From the NCBI RefSeq assembly GCF_036759925.1, contig NZ_JAPKIB010000003.1:310001-374000 (forward strand): a DNA stretch of 64,000 nt. The letters are read 5' to 3'. Positions 16,591-24,599 of the stretch are shown in pieces (positions within the stretch are counted from its first letter, which is position 1; every line of letters starts with the position of its first letter). This DNA is from Kluyvera sp036759925 (GTDB lineage: Bacteria; Pseudomonadota; Gammaproteobacteria; Enterobacterales; Enterobacteriaceae). Position numbers and translations under genes: made by a program. Below the pieces are notes generated by a model. That model saw only the letters and a program-made list of their open reading frames with translations. It was not told the origin of the DNA and did not search any database.

Positions 16591-16614
16591 CGGGTGAGCG
16601 CAGGAGCTCACCCG
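16591..16614 (-). terminator. Strong hairpin after the 86-aa membrane gene
   Basis: CGGGTGAGC (16591-16599) and GCTCACCCG (16606-16614) form a perfect 9-bp stem with a 6-base loop just past the stop of the gene starting at 16881. There is no T tract, so it may stabilise the 3' end rather than terminate. Confidence 0.5.
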
Positions 16615-16620
16615 AAGTGA

Positions 16621-16881
16621 TTACTGCTGTTCTTCGGAGCCTAAGAAGTAAAATCCCAGCGGGATCGAGCACAGGATGGTGAATATCGAGCTGTAGACCA
16701 TCACCATCGCCCCTTGCAGCACAAACATGCCGGTTGTCCACTCAGCGTATGGCAGATTATATTCTCTGACCACACCACCAAAGGTTGCCCGCCCTACCAC
16801 CACTAAAGCAATGGCAAATACTACCACCGCACACAGCAGGAATTTCTTGCCGTTTGGTGTTCGCAGTTTTTCCAGAATCAT
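16621..16881 (-). CDS. Small two-helix membrane protein, unrecognised
   Basis: This 86-aa protein has two hydrophobic segments, at about 14-34 (FLLCAVVVFAIALVVVGRA) and 49-78 (TGMFVLQGAMVMVYSSIFTI), with a short acidic tail (SEEQQ). A GGGAGGATG-type ribosome-binding site precedes the ATG. I do not recognise the family. It stands alone between a GGDEF gene and a carbonic anhydrase, with hairpins on both sides. Confidence 0.72.
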   Translation of the reverse strand: MILEKLRTPNGKKFLLCAVVVFAIALVVVGRATFGGVVREYNLPYAEWTTGMFVLQGAMVMVYSSIFTILCSIPLGFYFLGSEEQQ

Positions 16882-16985
16882 CGCATCCTCCCGACGCCGA
16901 TCGCATGATATTTCGCTGTATTTGTAACATCAATGAAGCATAAATTGAATGTTTTTGTTTGCGGTGAGTAACGAAGTGGCAATAA

Positions 16986-17012
16986 AAAACGGGCGCACGC
17001 GGCTCCCGTTTT
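16986..17012. terminator. Bidirectional terminator-like hairpin
   Basis: AAAACGGG (16986-16993) and CCCGTTTT (17005-17012) form an 8-bp stem with A and T flanks in both directions. The surrounding 16882-17127 holds no convincing gene, so this may end a small unannotated transcript. Confidence 0.5.
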
Positions 17013-17127
17013 GACGGCGGTCATCATGCTAAAGCATGAGCGCAGGCGGCCAGATTCAGTCTTTCGCCGGAGCGCCCTGCTTCTCCAGTTTGCCATGTTT
17101 AAAACAACGGCAACGGAGGACAAGGCA

Positions 17128-17220
17128 ATGGCCTGGCAACCTTTTCTTTATGTGATTACGAATGCGTCACCCCGGCGCTCCGCAAAGCGCGGCAAGCTGC
17201 GGTTGGTGACAAACCGCTAG
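17128..17220 (+). CDS. Candidate 30-aa protein
   Basis: A short ORF, MAWQPFLYVITNASPRRSAK and onward, has a good GGAGG ribosome-binding site 8-9 bases before the ATG. It is basic in its second half (RRSAKRGKLRLVTNR) and ends close to the carbonic anhydrase stop on the other strand. No family is recognised. Support comes only from the ribosome-binding site and an amino acid makeup that is plausible for a small protein. Confidence 0.35.
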   Translation: MAWQPFLYVITNASPRRSAKRGKLRLVTNR

Positions 17221-17249
17221 CGCTGCCCGCAGGCAGCGTCCGGTGACGA

Positions 17250-17885
17250 TTATTCGAAGAAGACTTCTGGGTTATCGGCCAGGGAGACAAACGTTTTGGT
17301 GTTTTTATCCAGCGCATGAATCGCGCCGCTTTCAATGTCATACACCCAGCCGTGCAGACGAATCGCGTTATCGCGCAGGCCAACGGCCACCGACGGATGC
17401 GTCTTGATGTTGTTCAACTGGGCAATCACGTTCTCTTCCACCATCGCGTTCACCTTATCGGTTTCATTCGCGTAGGTTTTCTTCTCGACAACCGCTTTCG
17501 CCGCGTCGGAGTAGCGCAGCCAATGGGAAACCGCAGGCATCGGCTCCAGACACTGGCAGGTGGCAATGGCTTTCATAGCGCCGCAGTTAGAGTGGCCGCA
17601 GATAACAATATCGGTCACGCCCAGCGCGACAACCGCGTACTCAATCGTGGCGGACACCCCACCCGGCTCAGGGCCAAAGGACGGCACGATATTACCGGCG
17701 TTACGGATAACGAACAGCTGTCCCGGCTCCTGTTGAGTGACTAGCTCTGGCACCAGACGGCTGTCGGAACAGGAGATGAACAGCGCTTTAGGATTCTGGC
17801 TGGAGGCCAGGCTGCGGAAGAGTTCCTTACGTTGAGGAAAAACTTCTTTCTGAAAGTTGAGGAACCCTTCAATGATATGTTGCAT
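17250..17885 (-). CDS. cynT: Beta-class carbonic anhydrase, CynT-like
   Basis: This 211-aa protein interconverts CO2 and bicarbonate. Zinc ligands are visible in SCSDSRLVPE (Cys, Asp) and GHSNCGAMKAI (His, Cys). It resembles E. coli CynT (FISCSDSRLVPELVTQ, NAGNIVPSYGPEPGGVSA) much more than Can. There is no cyanase (cynS) or cynR beside it, so it is not in a cyn operon here and may serve general bicarbonate supply. Confidence 0.9.
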   Translation of the reverse strand: MQHIIEGFLNFQKEVFPQRKELFRSLASSQNPKALFISCSDSRLVPELVTQQEPGQLFVIRNAGNIVPSFGPEPGGVSATIEYAVVALGVTDIVICGHSNCGAMKAIATCQCLEPMPAVSHWLRYSDAAKAVVEKKTYANETDKVNAMVEENVIAQLNNIKTHPSVAVGLRDNAIRLHGWVYDIESGAIHALDKNTKTFVSLADNPEVFFE

Positions 17886-17989
17886 AGCAGTATCTCTTTT
17901 TTCGTTTTTACGCAGGTCATGATGGAAATCACATTTTCAGTGTACCACCTGCGCGCAGAAGGGAAAGTACTCAATCGTGTAACCTGCCG

Positions 17990-19324
17990 TTACTTGCTGA
18001 CAACAACTTTGTTTCGCCCGCTCTCCTTGGCGGCGTATAACGCCTTGTCGGCAAACGAAATGCACTCATCGGCGGTGAAGCGCTTCTCTAATAAGCTAAA
18101 CACGCCGATGCTCACCGTCATCGGTTCCGGCGTCAGATTTGCTCCCGCTTTCGCCGTCCCTGATTCAATGCATCCGCGAATGCGCTCCGCCACCGTCAGC
18201 GCCACCTGCGGAGAGGCGTTATGCATTAACACGGCAAACTCTTCGCCGCCGATACGTGCCAGAATATCGCACTCGCGAATGGCGTTTTTTGTCAGCTCGA
18301 CGACGCAGCGTATCACCGCGTCCCCTGTAGGGTGACCATAACGGTCATTGATGCGTTTAAAGTGATCGATATCCAGAATCATCAGACCGATGCTCTCACC
18401 AGATGCGATAAGCTGCTGCAGCTCTTTATAGAAATAGGCGCGGTTATAGATGCCGGTGAGCGGGTCATGTATCGAGAGCATGGTGGAGTTCTTGTGCATC
18501 AGGAAGATGTCATAGAGCAGCACGATGATGACAAAGAAAGTGCAGACCACCTCTATGCCGCGGCTCAGGTACCAGACGGAGAAGTTATACTCATTCAGGT
18601 TCAGCAAAATCAGGTTGCTAAAGAGACATGAAATGCAAAATGCCGCAATGCTCATCCACAGCAGGTTTCTCAGTTGGGTAGTGACGATCACCAATAGCAG
18701 CGCCATAAACCAGCCCGCGACAATCAAGGCACTGTAGTAACTACTCCAGGCATTGTGATCGTGTCCATTCGCCTTGTTAATAAGATTTAATGAAATTTGC
18801 GGGTTATAGTTGGACAAGTTATGCGCAAAAAGCGCAAGGAAGAAAACCACAAACGCCAGTACTATCGCCAGTGCGCCATCTCTGCCGTCCGGGATAATGT
18901 TCTTATTCAGCAGATAGGCATAGTAAAGTGAAAAAAGGATAGCAATGATAAACGTTATCTGGCGAAAAAGATAAAAAATAGCCAGATCGTTGGCCATTGC
19001 ATGAAGCGGAATACAAACAGAAATAAGTTTCTGGATAAGCGTTACGGCTTCTACGCAATAAATATCAGAACCTAAAAAACCTAATCCAAGAATGGCTACG
19101 TATAATAGTTTTCGATCGCATATAAACTGAAAAATCATAAAGAAAAAAATAATCGCATCCAGCAATAAAAGCAGCCCAGTAAAAACAAGATAATAAATAT
19201 CTGGAATGACAATTCGATAGGTTGTCAGATGGTTAGCCAATACAAACAGGCTAACAAGCATCAGGCATGCAGTGATTAAGAAAAAACTAACCCGAGGGGG
19301 TATTCGATGACGGCGTTGGCCCAT
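17990..19324 (-). CDS. Membrane diguanylate cyclase (MASE-type sensor and GGEEF)
   Basis: This 444-aa protein has about eight hydrophobic helices in residues 10-275, resembling MASE4-type integral membrane sensors, followed by a GGDEF domain: DPLTGIYNRAYFYKEL, LDIDHFKRINDRYGHPTGD and active site RIGGEEF. It should synthesise c-di-GMP. It lies divergently from the upstream small genes and is the third cyclase within 6 kb. The MASE4 label is my best match and is not certain. Confidence 0.88.
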   Translation of the reverse strand: MGQRRHRIPPRVSFFLITACLMLVSLFVLANHLTTYRIVIPDIYYLVFTGLLLLLDAIIFFFMIFQFICDRKLLYVAILGLGFLGSDIYCVEAVTLIQKLISVCIPLHAMANDLAIFYLFRQITFIIAILFSLYYAYLLNKNIIPDGRDGALAIVLAFVVFFLALFAHNLSNYNPQISLNLINKANGHDHNAWSSYYSALIVAGWFMALLLVIVTTQLRNLLWMSIAAFCISCLFSNLILLNLNEYNFSVWYLSRGIEVVCTFFVIIVLLYDIFLMHKNSTMLSIHDPLTGIYNRAYFYKELQQLIASGESIGLMILDIDHFKRINDRYGHPTGDAVIRCVVELTKNAIRECDILARIGGEEFAVLMHNASPQVALTVAERIRGCIESGTAKAGANLTPEPMTVSIGVFSLLEKRFTADECISFADKALYAAKESGRNKVVVSK

Positions 19325-19619
19325 ATAGAGTCCTCCATGACGACTCTGATTGTTATAATCCTCGGTTATGTATGAGCATATTGCGTTTAATCAATATTTG
19401 TTTTTATAGTTCTCTGCGAGATTTAAATATTAATGTAGTACAACTTAATTATTCCCATCATCAATAAAAAGAAATTTAAATATATAATTTATCGATGATT
19501 AATATGACCGTCGACGAAAAACCTGCTTTGCCGGTGTTTAATGCCACTAAATTCGTCCAGACCGTCGAGAATTTACAGATACGCGGCCTGCTAAACCGCC
19601 CGAAGGCGGTATCAGGACG

Positions 19620-19844
19620 TTACTCCCCGATTTCCAGCGCATCCTGGATAGCATCGGCAAGTGCCGCAACTTCCTGCGACACGTTGCGCAGATCCATTTG
19701 CGAGCGGATCCCTGCGTTGGCCGTAGATGCAGAAACCGACGCTTTAGAGATCTCCAGCGCGGCCTGAACAGCCAGTAAACGTTTGTGGTTTTCAGCGGCA
19801 TCAACGCCGGTGGCGCCGTCGAGATCGAAGTACCCTTCTAACAT
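19620..19844 (-). CDS. Small acidic protein, unrecognised
   Basis: This 74-aa protein (MLEGYFDLDGATGVDAAENH and onward) is Ala-rich and helical. The frame opens further upstream at 19937, but the ATG at 19844 has a clear GGAGAG ribosome-binding site and is preferred. The segment SKASVSASTANAGIRSQMDL suggests an amphipathic helix. I do not recognise the family. It stands alone between a cyclase and a DUF1398 gene. Confidence 0.6.
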   Translation of the reverse strand: MLEGYFDLDGATGVDAAENHKRLLAVQAALEISKASVSASTANAGIRSQMDLRNVSQEVAALADAIQDALEIGE

Positions 19845-20090
19845 TGCTCTCTCCTTATGATTTCTTGCCCAGTGTAGGGTGATATGTGCGATCGCGCTAT
19901 CAAATTCGCCATCGTCAATAGCAATACTTAGTAACAATTGGAATACTATTACAATTCACTTGCAGACCTTAAAATGTCAGCCGTAAACTATTAGAATTTT
20001 AATTTATTTACAAGTTAACTATTCATCACCACAATTCAATCAAATAATAATAAACACCAATACAACATAAGGCATACATCAGGAGCGTAA

Positions 20091-20486
20091 ATGGAATTTA
20101 ATGAAATGCTCAGCGGAGTTTTTGAGCAAGTCCGAAATAAACCAGACCTCCTGAAATTCTTAACAGAATTAAAACAAAACAACATCTCGTATTACATCTA
20201 CTTCGTTGCTACGGGGAATGTAAAGGTTGTGACCTCTTCTGACTCCTACATTTCCATGAAAAGCGACCGCGGGCTCATTAAAATTAACTCAGAGGCCAGC
20301 GGCTGCCTGACGCGAATTGCCGCCAAGCGCCATTTCACTCACGTAACCACCTTTGACCAGTACTGCCGGGAACTGGCCCGTGCCGGTGTGTTTAAATGGG
20401 TGGTGGATGTCAATGAGGTGAATCGCTATTATTGGTCAAAAGATAATCAGCTATTACACACGGAAAATATCATTAATCCTACGTAA
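20091..20486 (+). CDS. DUF1398-type protein (YbcV-like)
   Basis: This 131-aa soluble protein has NNISYYIYFVATGNVKVVTS and GVFKWVVDVNEVNRYYW, patterns I associate with DUF1398 (E. coli YbcV and relatives). No enzyme motif is seen and the function is unknown. An AGGAG ribosome-binding site precedes the ATG. It faces the large adhesin gene, sharing a strong terminator hairpin with it. Confidence 0.7.
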   Translation: MEFNEMLSGVFEQVRNKPDLLKFLTELKQNNISYYIYFVATGNVKVVTSSDSYISMKSDRGLIKINSEASGCLTRIAAKRHFTHVTTFDQYCRELARAGVFKWVVDVNEVNRYYWSKDNQLLHTENIINPT

Positions 20487-20557
20487 TTCTTTTTAGGTGC
20501 AATAAAAGACCGCCGAGTATTGTGTTAGCGCAGCGATGAAATGTTTTATTATTGCAA

Positions 20558-20585
20558 TAAGATGACCGCCGAAGCGGTCATCTTA
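20558..20585. terminator. Bidirectional terminator between DUF1398 and adhesin genes
   Basis: TAAGATGACCGC (20558-20569) pairs perfectly with GCGGTCATCTTA (20574-20585) around a CGAA loop. This 12-bp stem lies between two convergent genes and should stop transcription from both. Confidence 0.75.
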
Positions 20586-20612
20586 GTACTGATAGTGATA
20601 CACCTTGAACCA

Positions 20613-23600
20613 TTAAATGACTGGTGCGTCCGGTTTCGCCATCAGGCTATTAATATCAAAATCCCCGGCAGAGCAGTTCTCAACCGTGATGCTCATTGTT
20701 GCCCCAGTGTTTATCTGCCCATTGGTATTGATCTCAATAACCGCGTTGCCATTACTGTCATCCGTGATTCTGATATAAGAAGCGAGATCGGTCTCGGCAA
20801 CATCGCCCAGTAGATCGCTTAAATCGATGCGATCGCCCTCGTCGGCACGGAAGTCTTTAATGACATCGTGCCCATCATCGCCTTTAAGCCACTTGAACGT
20901 ATCGCTGCCACTTCCGCCGTACAGCGTATCATCACCTTTACCGCCAATCAGAATATCGTTGCCGGTACCGCCGTAGAGGGTGTCATTGCCTTCACCGCCG
21001 TACAGCAGGTCGTTTCCACCACCACCGAACAAAATGTCATTCCCCACCCCGCCATAGAGTGTATCATCCCCCCCCTCTGGTGAACTTATATCGAATTCCT
21101 GACTATTGTCGATGATGTATTTTTGTACATCCGCAAGCGTCGGGCTTTCTACCCCTAATTTAGTCGAAATATAGTTGAATAATTCGCTAAACTCGTTGTA
21201 TCCGTCACCAAACAGAATATCATTCCCCTGGCCGCCGTAGATAAGGTCATTGCCGTCGCCACCGGCAAGGATATCATCCCCCCCGCCGCCATAGAGAATA
21301 TCGTTTCCCGCACCGCCAAAGAGAATATCATCACCGCCATCACTTCGTGACATGTCGAATACTTCAGGATGATCGGTAATATACTGATGAATATGGGCGG
21401 AGGTGATAGAAGAGACGTCAACGCCCATCTCCTTCGAGATAAACTCCCTAATGGCTGCAAAGCCGTTTCCTGCGATTCCTGCAAATTCTACGGCATCACC
21501 AAACAGGATATCATTGCCGCTTTTCCCCTGAACAATGTCTTCCGCGCCTGCCACACGAATATCGTTTTTACCCAGGATCGCGTCAGCAAGTTCGCTGGCT
21601 TTGATATCTGTCTGGACGTTCCCATCAGAGTCATAAGCTTTAAGATCGTTAGCACCGATGGCACTATTCACGCCCAACGCTTCAATGGTACCGCAAACCG
21701 CTAATAGCATGGCAAAGGAGCTCAGTGCCCCGTTGGTAACGTTAGGGTTATCCGCACTCGCAGCAGTACCAGAACCAAATGTGCCGGTTATTTTATAGCC
21801 ACCCGCACCATCCGAAACCACGGTACCAATTTTTGTTTTCGTGCTTCCATTCCATTCGTATACGTTACCGTTCTTATCAACAACTTCTCTGCTGGTACCA
21901 TTGATTCTCATCGAGTAGGCAGTACCCAACTTAAAGTTGATGGCATTAATATCAAGGTAAGCGGTGGCGGTACTGCGCGCATCCACATCAACAACCGTCA
22001 AAGAACCCGTATAGATTGTTGGTTTCCCATCGGTAATAAAATAGGTGAGATTGGTGCTTCCATCACCTTCAAAGCCTGAGAACCATTCTGCCGCATTTTC
22101 AAATGCCGCACCGTAGTTGGTACTGCCATCACTTTTCATCTTACTCATTTGCGAAATGAGATCGGCTAACTCCTTGCTTCTCTCCGCATCAGTCATACTT
22201 GAGGTAAATGTCGCTTCGTAGGAAAATCGAACATTAGCATCGAAATCGACTAATAATATGTTCAACGTCCCGGAGTTTTCGACTGCGGTACCAGCGGCCA
22301 ACGTCGTGAATACGGTGTTCAGGGATGCAACCAACGCTTTGATATCATCAGTTGATACGCTGCCAGAAGTATCCACCAGGAAAGCAATATTGTAGTCCTG
22401 CCCTGGCTGGGCCTGAAAGCCCTCTACGTCACCGATAATGACTGTGCTACTGCCTTCATTTGCACTAATGGTATCACTGCCAGCCGTGCCTAATTTTTCC
22501 GATGCGGTTTCCACCTCGACGGTTCGTGAATAGTCACTGAAATCGGTATTCCCCGCGGCATCAGTAATGGTGATATGCGCATCAACCTTTGGCGTCGCGA
22601 CTAATTCCGCCGTATCCACCGTTAATTCCCAGACTAATTTGTCGCCAACCTGCTTGAGCGGCACATTGTCATAAGTCGTATTGTTAACCGTAATGCTTAC
22701 CGTGTCGTTTTCCGTGGCTTCTCCGGTGACGTAGCCGGTGATCGTCGTCGTCGGCGCATCTTGTCCTTGCCAATGCGTGGTTTCAGAGGTGTCGAGGTAA
22801 TCGTCACCAGTAATAGGGTCAATAACGATCGTCACATCAACCGCCAGGTCACGGGCCACCCCGGTGTCGTCGGTGTCGTAGCCCCTGTTATCCGCCGCAT
22901 CGTAGCCATTGACGCTGACCTCAATCTGCGTGCCGTCCTGCAGCAGTTCCGTCGGCACCTTCACCGACCAGCTCAGATCGTCCTGCACCGTCGCGGTAAA
23001 AGTCTGGTCGCCGATGGTGATTTGTACTTCATCCCAGCGCACCACGTCCTCTCCGGTGACGCGCCCGGTCAGCTCCGTCTCCGCCTGCTGGCTTTCCTCC
23101 AGGTTGATCACCCCGTCGCCGGTCACGTCATCAATGGTGATGGTCACCTCCGGCAGGGTGGTAGCCATTGACACCGAGCTCTCCGCATTGGCGGTTGCCT
23201 GATTGCCATACTGGTCGTAAGTCGTCACGCTGGCATGAACATCGCCAGTCGCCACTAAATCGCTGGTATTCACCTCAACCGACCATCGTCCGTCAATACC
23301 TACCTTCGTTTGATATTCATTGCCGTTAACCGTCACGGTTACCGTGTCGCCTGGGCGCACATCCAACCCAGTCGTGCCACTGATTTCGGTCTTCTCCTGA
23401 GTCGCCTCACGCATATTAATAACGTTATCACCCGCAATCACATCGATAGTGATACTGGCTTCAGGCAATGGATGAGGTTCAGGAGGCGTTACCGGCTCAT
23501 CGCTGTTACTGGCAACATCCGGTTTTATCAGCGTGATATCTTCCACTGGGGCAATCGTCGCCGTATCCAACCCTTCTGTTGGATAGCCTGCCGTTGGGTC

Positions 23601-24005
23601 AAGAATTTCACCTGTCAGGTCGAGGATGACGTGGGTATGGCCGTTATGGTCACCCGTCGGTGCGGATGACGAATCAATAATGGTGCTGTTACCTGCAGCC
23701 GTTGCTTCAAGAATCTGGGTTGGGTCAGCACCTTCGGCAATTGCCTGCTGCGCTGCAGCAATGGCCTGCGGGTCGACATCCGCAGAGGCAGAAGCTGACG
23801 TTGCCTCGCTGCCCCATTCACTGCCACGGCCCAGATCCATATTTTTACCGCTGGGGAGCGTGACGGTCACAGCTCCCTGATCGGTTACGACGACTTCCCC
23901 GCGCATAACCTGCTCACCTTCCGTTGCCAGACGACGAGTACCATTAGACGCGACGATCCATACCTGTCCCATAACTGCCTTTATCGTTCCTATAATCGCT
24001 GACAT
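20613..24005 (-). CDS. Short LapA-type adhesin (retention module, Ig-like, vWFA, RTX)
   Basis: This 1130-aa protein is exported by type I secretion and probably held in the outer membrane. Residues 1-105 form a LapA-like retention module (GTIKAVMGQVWIVASNGTRR) ending in TAAG (102-105), the LapG-type cleavage site. Three Ig-like repeats (about 180-500), a vWFA domain with a DTSGSVS metal motif, and RTX repeats (GGDGNDLIYGGQGND) follow, with a C-terminal secretion region. LapA proteins usually have thousands of residues, so this is a minimal form. It has an AAGGAGAG ribosome-binding site. It lies opposite its own secretion operon; lapD and lapG are not in the window. Confidence 0.9.
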   Translation of the reverse strand: MSAIIGTIKAVMGQVWIVASNGTRRLATEGEQVMRGEVVVTDQGAVTVTLPSGKNMDLGRGSEWGSEATSASASADVDPQAIAAAQQAIAEGADPTQILEATAAGNSTIIDSSSAPTGDHNGHTHVILDLTGEILDPTAGYPTEGLDTATIAPVEDITLIKPDVASNSDEPVTPPEPHPLPEASITIDVIAGDNVINMREATQEKTEISGTTGLDVRPGDTVTVTVNGNEYQTKVGIDGRWSVEVNTSDLVATGDVHASVTTYDQYGNQATANAESSVSMATTLPEVTITIDDVTGDGVINLEESQQAETELTGRVTGEDVVRWDEVQITIGDQTFTATVQDDLSWSVKVPTELLQDGTQIEVSVNGYDAADNRGYDTDDTGVARDLAVDVTIVIDPITGDDYLDTSETTHWQGQDAPTTTITGYVTGEATENDTVSITVNNTTYDNVPLKQVGDKLVWELTVDTAELVATPKVDAHITITDAAGNTDFSDYSRTVEVETASEKLGTAGSDTISANEGSSTVIIGDVEGFQAQPGQDYNIAFLVDTSGSVSTDDIKALVASLNTVFTTLAAGTAVENSGTLNILLVDFDANVRFSYEATFTSSMTDAERSKELADLISQMSKMKSDGSTNYGAAFENAAEWFSGFEGDGSTNLTYFITDGKPTIYTGSLTVVDVDARSTATAYLDINAINFKLGTAYSMRINGTSREVVDKNGNVYEWNGSTKTKIGTVVSDGAGGYKITGTFGSGTAASADNPNVTNGALSSFAMLLAVCGTIEALGVNSAIGANDLKAYDSDGNVQTDIKASELADAILGKNDIRVAGAEDIVQGKSGNDILFGDAVEFAGIAGNGFAAIREFISKEMGVDVSSITSAHIHQYITDHPEVFDMSRSDGGDDILFGGAGNDILYGGGGDDILAGGDGNDLIYGGQGNDILFGDGYNEFSELFNYISTKLGVESPTLADVQKYIIDNSQEFDISSPEGGDDTLYGGVGNDILFGGGGNDLLYGGEGNDTLYGGTGNDILIGGKGDDTLYGGSGSDTFKWLKGDDGHDVIKDFRADEGDRIDLSDLLGDVAETDLASYIRITDDSNGNAVIEINTNGQINTGATMSITVENCSAGDFDINSLMAKPDAPVI

Positions 24006-24599
24006 AACTGTCTCTCCTTAGAATGCAAATTACGCGGTAGAAAATGGAATAGCCCACTTATCAATCATGTTTATCGTATTAATTACGTATTAACGGTTGG
24101 CACTAAACACCAGTCTAAATTTTTAACCTCCAAATATATATATCCCTTGTCGCATTAGTAATAATATTCACGTGTTATTTTTGTATTTATTTTAAAGGCA
24201 TCATCTTTATTGTTGTTTTTGTTTTTAGCATTAACCAAAGCAATGGTAATAGATTAGTAAAACAATAGGCACACCAATCGAGACAACCATCTATTTCAAT
24301 GATTTTATTGATAATTTAACCATATTAAAGAATTTTAATATTTTAAAAAACATCTAAACATCGTGACTTCCTTATGATTTAAAATCTCTTTCATTTAGAT
24401 TCCTTAAGAATCATACGTGATTATCATTAAATGTGATTATAAAGAATTACTAAGGATTTATATAAACAATTCCTGCATGTATATCTGGTAAAATGCATCA
24501 GTAATCAAGTATTGTAATGTCTTTGGAGTCATTCCCCGGAATTTCAGGATAAGAATAAACTAACCACCTTAGCCGGGTTTGTTATTAAGGATATAACTT
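24006..24599. promoter_or_regulatory. AT-rich divergent regulatory region, adhesin/type I secretion
   Basis: About 590 bp between the divergent adhesin and exporter genes holds no convincing ORF and is very AT-rich (TTTAATATTTTAAAA and many similar tracts). Such regions are often bound by H-NS and hold long 5' leaders. No specific operator was identified. The exporter start has an AAGGA site 10 bp before its ATG. Confidence 0.55.

Noticed and set aside
19495..19767. Plus-strand 90-codon ORF
   Set aside because: Overlaps the better supported 74-aa minus-strand gene, which has a GGAGAG site.
20900..21350. Regular GC-rich repeats that could look like a CRISPR or satellite array
   Set aside because: They encode RTX GGxGND repeats of the adhesin, with no spacers.
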